Positions 15,668-19,892 of a DNA stretch of 19,892 nucleotides are shown here, piece after piece; within the stretch, counting starts at the first letter, position 1, and each line of letters begins with the position of its first letter. Below the pieces are notes generated by a model that was not told the origin of the DNA, did not search any database, and was given only the letters and a program-made list of their open reading frames with translations. This DNA comes from CAZSVI01 sp964610205 (GTDB taxonomy: Bacteria > Bacillota > Clostridia > DSM-8532): NCBI GenBank assembly GCA_964610205.1, contig CAZSVI010000070.1, positions 1 to 19,892 on the forward strand, read 5' to 3'. A program made the position numbers and the translations under genes.

Positions 15668-16484
15668 GAAGCGAGGACGGTTCCCCGCTTCCTCTATATG
15701 CAAGCGGGCTTATTCCCATGTGTTCCTTAAATATTTTTGAGAATTGCAGCTGATCGGAATAACCAACCGATCTGGCTACGTCGGAGATACGGATATCTTC
15801 ATTTTTTAACAGCTCACAAGCTTTGGACAGCCGGTAATTAACCAGGAAATCCTGCATGGAGATAGTCAGCTTCTTTTTAAAAATGGATCCGAGATAGCTG
15901 CGATCGAGCCCAACATGCCGGGCAATCATTTCTATGGTTATCTTTCGATAATAGTTTTGTTCCATATAAGCTATAGCTGTACGAATATATGATTCCTGTC
16001 TGTTTTTCCGTTGAAAGGCGGGACGGCGGAGGTTTGTTTTTTCGATTAAACGCGCAAGAAACAGATAAGCATAGCCTGTGGTGCGGGGATACTTAGCAGA
16101 CTCAATACCTTTTGTGTTTATATTTGTCAGGCAGGTCTCAAGACATTTGTCTTTTCCACCCCGCCATATGGGGTTGTTCCGTGTTATTCCACTTTCCTGA
16201 AGAAACTCTTTAATATGCAGTCCGGTTATGCCAATCCATCCGTAAGACCACGGAAAATTTATATCGGCTTTGTAGTAAGTCAAAACATTCGGGCATATTA
16301 AAAATCCTTCTCCCTCATGTAATTCATAAGTTAATCCATCTGCTTGAAAGATTCCCCGTCCTGAAAAAATGTAATGAAACAGGTAGTATCCTCTTACGGC
16401 AGGGCCATAGTCATGGCCTGGTTCACATGCCTCAACCCCATAATTGTGAACGTGAAGTTCCACATTTTTATCTTCCGGTCTCAT
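15654..16484 (-). CDS. AraC family transcriptional regulator
   Basis: The 276-residue protein has an N-terminal cupin-type sugar-sensing domain (about 10-100: YYLFHYIFSGRGIFQADG, YELHEGEGFLICP, WSYGWIGITG). The C-terminal double helix-turn-helix lies at 165-263 (first about 182-205, second about 232-255), ending in the family signature SKIFKEHMGISPLAYR. The sensing domain resembles regulators of alpha-galactoside use such as RafR/MsmR. The gene is divergent from a GH4 alpha-galactosidase gene, so control of that gene is a reasonable inference. An AGGAAGGA site precedes ATG 16484. The last ten or so residues (GSGEPSSLPTCL) lie beyond the family end and come from a REP-like hairpin that extends into telA. 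Confidence 0.9.
   Translation of the reverse strand: MRPEDKNVELHVHNYGVEACEPGHDYGPAVRGYYLFHYIFSGRGIFQADGLTYELHEGEGFLICPNVLTYYKADINFPWSYGWIGITGLHIKEFLQESGITRNNPIWRGGKDKCLETCLTNINTKGIESAKYPRTTGYAYLFLARLIEKTNLRRPAFQRKNRQESYIRTAIAYMEQNYYRKITIEMIARHVGLDRSYLGSIFKKKLTISMQDFLVNYRLSKACELLKNEDIRISDVARSVGYSDQLQFSKIFKEHMGISPLAYRGSGEPSSLPTCL
15666..15693. repeat. REP-like hairpin at the telA/araC convergence
   Basis: AGGAAGCG (15666-15673) pairs with CGCTTCCT (15686-15693). After one A-C mismatch the stem continues with GGA/TCC around a CGGT loop. The core GAGGACGGTTCC nearly matches the GGGGACGGTTCC at 18229-18240. It covers the telA stop codon and part of the araC 3' end. It could end transcription from both sides, although neither side has a T-tract. 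Confidence 0.55.
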
Positions 16485-16639
16485 AATATATTCCTTCCTG
16501 GCACCGTCTTCTATTATTATGCCGTAAACAGATTAAAAACACAACAAAAAATATAGCATTTACACATAAAGCTCTTGCAATAAACCATATACGCAAAGTA
16601 TTTTAGAGTGTAGAGTTATAGTATACTTATACCCTAAGT

Positions 16640-16672
16640 GGATGCCTTGTTTGACAAAATGTCGAAGCATCC
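16640..16672. promoter_or_regulatory. Dyad (candidate operator) overlapping the melA -35 box
   Basis: GGATGC (16640-16645) pairs with GCATCC (16667-16672), and inside TTTGACA (16650-16656) pairs with TGTCGAA (16660-16666) around AAA. The 13 paired positions, one of them G-T, leave a CTTG bulge on the left. The dyad contains the -35 box, so a bound protein could block or recruit polymerase. AraC proteins more often bind direct repeats, so the binder may be another factor. Confidence 0.45.
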
Positions 16673-16678
16673 TATAGT
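16651..16678 (+). promoter_or_regulatory. Sigma-A type promoter of the GH4 gene
   Basis: TTGACA (16651-16656), 16 bases, TATAGT (16673-16678). A TATAAT at 16684-16689 is too far from this -35 box. The predicted transcript has a leader of roughly 80 bases. The rest of the 281-bp divergent gap is AT-rich; the minus-strand araC promoter was not clearly placed. Confidence 0.6.
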
Positions 16679-16765
16679 AATAGTATAATCACATATAACT
16701 CTTCCTGCACAGTCCGGATGAAGTCAGGAACAAACTGAATGAAAAGGAATCAAGGAGGAAAAATG

Positions 16766-18082
16766 ATGAAAAAGATTGCCTTTATCGGAGCGGGAAGCTT
16801 CGGATTTACAAGAACACTTGTCAGGGATATCATGACGTTTCCGGCATTACAGGATTGTACGCTGGCCTTGATGGACATTAATGAAGAAAGGCTCTCAATG
16901 ACGAAGAAAGCTGTGGGAAAAATTATTGAAAAGGGCAAGTACCCGGCGAAAATCGTTGCAACTCTTAACAGAAGAGAGGCCCTGGAGGGCGCCGATGGTG
17001 TCGTATGTACCATTCTGGCCGGTGGAGTGGATGTATGGAGATATGACATAGAAATACCCAAACAATACGGTGTGGATATTAATGTAGGAGATACCCGCGG
17101 GCCTGCCGGTATTTTCCGTGCTCTCAGAACCATACCGGTTATGATGGATATATGCTCGGATATTGAGAAAACCTGTCCGGATGCTGTTTTTCTGAACTAT
17201 ACCAATCCGATGGCCATGCTGTGCAGGGCTATGCAGGGCAAATACGGCAAATTAAACATTACAGGCTTGTGCCATAGTGTACAGGGTACGGCAGAGATGC
17301 TTGCAAGGTGGATAGGCGCCCCCATGGATGAAATTACATTCTTATGTGCCGGTATCAATCATCAGGCTTTCTATCTGGAATACAAATGGAATGGAAAGGA
17401 TGCTTATCCGCTTATAAGGGAAGTCGTAAAGAAACCTGAAATATACAATGAGGAGATTGTAAGAAATGAAATGTATCTTCACCTGGATTATTATGTTACT
17501 GAGTCAAGCGGACATAACTCCGAATATAATGCGTGGTTCAGAAAACGGCCCGGTTTAATTGAAAAATATTGCACCCACGGAACCGGTTGGAATCCAGGTG
17601 TATACGCGTATATTCTTAATGGGTACAGAAACCGTGAAAATACCTGGAAAAAGGACATTACAGACTGGTTCTCTAAGGATGAGATTGATCTTTCCAGAGG
17701 TCATGAATACGCAGCGAATATTTTCAACGCCGCATTCGGTGACAATACATTATATGAGTTTAACGGAAATGTAAGAAACTATGGGCTTATTGACAATCTC
17801 CCAACCGGTTGCTGCGTGGAAGTGCCTGTTCTTGCGTCAAAAAACAGAATAAAGCCCATCCATGCCGGTGCGCTTCCCGAGCATCTGGCTGTTTTGGTAA
17901 ATACAAACGCCAGGTGTGAGGAACTGGCGGTAGAAGGAGCGTTGGAAGGAGATCCCCGTAAAATTTTTCATGCCATATGTTTTGATCCGCTGACATCAGC
18001 CGTATTAAGTCTTGAGGAAATCCGGAATATGGTGAATGATATGTTCAAAGCAAACAGTGACTACCTTCCCCAGTTCAAATGA
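16766..18082 (+). CDS. melA: Alpha-galactosidase, glycoside hydrolase family 4 (MelA-like)
   Basis: GH4 enzymes cleave glycosides by an NAD+ and Mn2+ dependent redox mechanism in the cytoplasm. The product (438 residues) starts with the Rossmann motif FIGAGSFGF and the acidic strand end LMDINEER (D37). It carries GDTRGPAGIFRALRTIP, NYTNPMAM, the metal-binding GLCHSVQGTAEMLA (C169) and AGINHQAFYLE (H199), then YYVTESSGHNSEY and VRNYGLIDNLPTGCCVEV. These agree closely with Escherichia coli MelA as I remember it, supporting alpha-galactosidase over 6-phospho-glucosidase. AAGGAGG (16752-16758) best fits ATG 16766; ATG 16763 is possible and ATG 16739 is not. No transporter is next to it; the divergent AraC gene is the likely regulator. 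Confidence 0.9.
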   Translation: MKKIAFIGAGSFGFTRTLVRDIMTFPALQDCTLALMDINEERLSMTKKAVGKIIEKGKYPAKIVATLNRREALEGADGVVCTILAGGVDVWRYDIEIPKQYGVDINVGDTRGPAGIFRALRTIPVMMDICSDIEKTCPDAVFLNYTNPMAMLCRAMQGKYGKLNITGLCHSVQGTAEMLARWIGAPMDEITFLCAGINHQAFYLEYKWNGKDAYPLIREVVKKPEIYNEEIVRNEMYLHLDYYVTESSGHNSEYNAWFRKRPGLIEKYCTHGTGWNPGVYAYILNGYRNRENTWKKDITDWFSKDEIDLSRGHEYAANIFNAAFGDNTLYEFNGNVRNYGLIDNLPTGCCVEVPVLASKNRIKPIHAGALPEHLAVLVNTNARCEELAVEGALEGDPRKIFHAICFDPLTSAVLSLEEIRNMVNDMFKANSDYLPQFK

Positions 18083-18236
18083 AAGGGGACGGGGTGTGCG
18101 ACATAAAAGCAGGTGAATTTGATTTTGATTCTTTATTCTGATTCATAATAATGAATTAAAGGTGCAGGCGATTGGTGTTCTGTAGGGGCGCGCATTGCGC
18201 GCCCCTACATTTCACACCCCACACCCAAGGGGACGG
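18083..18236. mobile_element. MITE-like or REP-derived palindromic segment
   Basis: AAGGGGACGG occurs at 18083-18092 and 18227-18236. Just inside the copies lie GGTGTG (18093-18098) and CACACCC (18220-18226), inverted to each other; a second CACACCCC is at 18213-18220. A 134-bp segment with short terminal inverted repeats and flanking direct repeats is what a small non-autonomous insertion would look like. It carries no gene. Alternatively two separate REP copies lie near each other. Confidence 0.4.
18181..18209. repeat. 13-bp GC-rich palindrome of the TGTAGGGGCG type
   Basis: TGTAGGGGCGCGC (18181-18193), ATT, GCGCGCCCCTACA (18197-18209) is a perfect inverted repeat. It is far more GC-rich than its surroundings. 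Palindromes beginning TGTAGGGGCG with a variable centre occur between genes in many bacteria, to my recollection. It may also end the melA transcript as a hairpin, though no T-tract follows. Confidence 0.65.
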
Positions 18237-18242
18237 TTCCTC

Positions 18243-18272
18243 TTGACAGGTTCTTGTCCGGTCATGTATAAT
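18243..18272 (+). promoter_or_regulatory. Sigma-A promoter of the ileS T-box leader
   Basis: A perfect TTGACA (18243-18248) and a perfect TATAAT (18267-18272) are 18 bases apart. Transcription should start near 18279, just ahead of the T-box stem I. The -35 box follows directly on the repeat word GGGGACGGTTCC. Confidence 0.85.
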
Positions 18273-18279
18273 TAGGAAC

Positions 18280-18526
18280 AAATATTATGAAAAGCTATGA
18301 TCGGAACGAGTAGGTATGGGTAAAACCTCAAAGAGAGCGAAGGCGGGTGGAAGCTTCGCAGGGAACCCGGCCGAAAATCATCCGCCAGCCGTGAACTGAA
18401 ACCGGAAAGAAGTAGGGAACCCGGGTGGGGCCGTTATACCCCGTACAAGTGACAGATGCTTTTTCTGTAATTTGGGTGGTACCGCGAAAGCAGGCTTTTC
18501 GTCCCATGTGGGCGGAAGGCTTTTTT
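18280..18526 (+). promoter_or_regulatory. T-box riboswitch controlling ileS (isoleucine type)
   Basis: T-box leaders sense uncharged tRNA and allow read-through into a synthetase gene. Conserved parts are in order: AGTA (18309-18312) and GAAA (18373-18376), which face each other across the specifier loop; AGAGAG (18332-18337) in stem I; and the T-box sequence GGGTGGTACCGCG (18474-18486). Its TGGT can pair with the ACCA end of the tRNA. The specifier is most likely ATC at 18377-18379, followed by A. A second ATC directly adjoins (18380-18382). Both are isoleucine codons and agree with the gene downstream. The base of stem I was not resolved by eye. Confidence 0.93.
18494..18526 (+). terminator. 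T-box intrinsic terminator
   Basis: GCTTTTCG-T-CCC (18494-18505) pairs with GGG-CGGAAGGC (18510-18520) around ATGT with one bulged T and several G-T pairs, then six T residues (18521-18526). Its 5' arm follows the T-box sequence, as needed for the exclusive antiterminator fold. Confidence 0.85.
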
Positions 18527-18572
18527 AATTTATTGGGAACAATACATGGATGGGTAAGTGAACAACAAGGAA

Positions 18573-18594
18573 CCCCCACTTATAGAAGTGGGGG
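18573..18594. repeat. Orphan 9-bp hairpin between T-box terminator and ileS
   Basis: CCCCCACTT (18573-18581), ATAG, AAGTGGGGG (18586-18594) is a perfect stem with a four-base loop. It has no T-tract, so it is not an ordinary terminator. It resembles the subterminal hairpins of IS200/IS605-type elements or their relics; no transposase gene is near. It lies in the ileS leader downstream of the T-box switch, about 50 bases before the ribosome site. Confidence 0.55.
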
Positions 18595-18657
18595 AGCTTA
18601 GAAATTTGATAAAAGTATTTTAACAATAATATATAAACAAATATGGAGGCAAATAAA

Positions 18658-19892
18658 ATGGATTACGGAAAAACCTTGAATCTGCCGAAGACAGATTTTC
18701 CAATGAGGGGGAATCTGCTGCAGAAAGAACCTGAAATATTAAAGAATTGGCAGGAAACCGATATTTATCAAAAACGAATAAAAAGAAATGAAGGCCATGA
18801 GAAGTTTGTATTGCACGACGGGCCGCCATATGCCAATGGTGGTATCCATCTGGGTACGGCTTTGAATAAGGTTCTGAAGGATATTGTTATACGCTACTAT
18901 GATATGAAAGGATACTATGCCCCTTATGTTCCGGGTTGGGATACCCACGGACTGCCAACAGAGAACAGGGCCATTAACGAATTGGGTCTGAACCGCCATG
19001 AGGTAGGGCCTGTGAAATTCAGGAACGCCTGTGCCGGGATTGCCCGAAAATATCTTGATATACAGAGGGAATCCTTTAAACGCCTGGGCGTAATCGGTGA
19101 TTGGGATAACCCGTATATTACGTTATTGCCTGAGTTTGAAGCAAAACAAATCGAGGTTTTCGGAAAGATGGCCCAGCGCGGCTGCATATATAAAGGTCTT
19201 CGTCCCGTTTACTGGTGTCCGTCCTGTGAAACGGCGCTGGCCGAAGCGGAGATTGAATATATGGATAAGCGCAGCCAATCCATCTATGTCAAGTTTGCGT
19301 TAATTGATGATAAAGGCAGGCTGAAGGGCATTATCAACAGCCTGGACAATACCTATGTTGTTATCTGGACGACTACGACATGGACTCTTCCGGGGAATAT
19401 GGCAATATCGGTTAATCCCGGGTTTAACTATTCAATTGTAAAAGCCGGTAATGAAACTTATATCATGGCGAAGGAACTGTTTGAGGATGTCATGAAGGTG
19501 GCCCGAATAAATGATTATCAGGTGTTGGGTGAGATTTCCGGCTCGGATATGGAATATATGGTCTGCCGGCATCCTTTCCTGGACAGGGATTCTCTGATTA
19601 TTACAGGCGATCATGTTACTCTTGAAGCCGGAACAGGTTGTGTCCATACCGCTCCGGGTCATGGTGTTGAAGACTTTGAAGTATGTAAAAAGTATAAGGG
19701 GCTTCAAGCAATCGTGCCGGTTGACGGAAAAGGCGTATTAACACCGGAAGCGGGGCCTTTTGAGGGTTTAACATATTATAACGCCAATAAGGCTATTTTG
19801 AAACATTTGAAGGAAACCGGCTTTTTACTTGCGGATACAAGCATTGAACATCAATATCCTCATTGCTGGCGCTGTAAGGAACCCATCCTTTT
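18658..19892 (+). CDS. ileS: Isoleucyl-tRNA synthetase (3' partial)
   Basis: IleRS charges tRNA-Ile and edits misactivated valine. The window holds the first 411 codons of roughly 900-1000. The class I HIGH-type motif is at residues 57-67 (PYANGGIHLGT), followed by YVPGWDTHGLPTE. The editing (CP1) domain shows TTTTWTLPGNMA and GTGCVHTAPGHGVEDF. A Cys pair in YWCPSCETALAEAEIEY and the beginning of HCWRCKEP near the window end are also visible. The KMSKS motif and C-terminal part lie outside. GGAGG lies nine bases before ATG 18658. The T-box leader with an ATC specifier independently supports the specificity. The valyl enzyme is excluded by the general sequence pattern and the leader. Confidence 0.97.
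   Translation, partial: MDYGKTLNLPKTDFPMRGNLLQKEPEILKNWQETDIYQKRIKRNEGHEKFVLHDGPPYANGGIHLGTALNKVLKDIVIRYYDMKGYYAPYVPGWDTHGLPTENRAINELGLNRHEVGPVKFRNACAGIARKYLDIQRESFKRLGVIGDWDNPYITLLPEFEAKQIEVFGKMAQRGCIYKGLRPVYWCPSCETALAEAEIEYMDKRSQSIYVKFALIDDKGRLKGIINSLDNTYVVIWTTTTWTLPGNMAISVNPGFNYSIVKAGNETYIMAKELFEDVMKVARINDYQVLGEISGSDMEYMVCRHPFLDRDSLIITGDHVTLEAGTGCVHTAPGHGVEDFEVCKKYKGLQAIVPVDGKGVLTPEAGPFEGLTYYNANKAILKHLKETGFLLADTSIEHQYPHCWRCKEPIL

Noticed and set aside
16739..16765. ATG 16739 as the melA start
   Set aside because: The AAGGAGG ribosome site lies downstream of this ATG and fits ATG 16766 (or 16763).
1..19892. CRISPR arrays, tRNA or rRNA genes, phage or defence genes
   Set aside because: No regularly spaced repeats, cloverleaf sequences, rRNA-like stretches, or recognisable phage or defence proteins were seen on either strand.

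Overview
The window looks like chromosomal DNA of a low-to-moderate GC, motile, Gram-positive anaerobe of the class Clostridia. I infer this from the gene order of the flagellar locus (fliK-flgD-flgE-swrD-fliL-fliM-fliY-cheY-fliO-P-Q-R-flhB, the Bacillus/Clostridium layout), the two-site FliY instead of a plain FliN, the xpaC-telA pair, and a T-box riboswitch ahead of ileS. The species cannot be named from sequence alone.

Positions 1-11764 are one long plus-strand flagellar/chemotaxis operon. FliK (5' end outside the window), FlgD, a small flagellar-operon protein and FlgE build and measure the hook. SwrD and FliL act at the motor. FliM and FliY form the switch complex and CheY signals to it. 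FliO, FliP, FliQ, FliR and FlhB make up the type III export gate. The expected next gene, flhA, does not follow, and motA/motB are absent between swrD and fliL.

Positions 11846-13564 hold a cobalamin-binding radical SAM protein. Next come a 271-bp gap with RNA-like structure and an xpaC-telA pair (13836-15667). A convergent AraC-type regulator (minus strand, 15654-16484) is divergent from a GH4 alpha-galactosidase gene (16766-18082). The space between those two holds a promoter embedded in a dyad, so local regulation is likely.

Positions 18083-18657 hold no protein gene but are dense in signals: a MITE-like or REP-like palindromic segment, a strong sigma-A promoter, a full T-box leader with terminator, and an orphan 9-bp hairpin. 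After these comes ileS, cut off by the window end.

I did not find a clearly new biological system; most of the window is well-known flagellar machinery. The less ordinary observations are a FlgD whose C-terminal part seems to be three copies of one beta-type module, a possible small structured RNA at about 13588-13710, and repeat elements that appear to have reshaped the ileS promoter and the end of the AraC gene.
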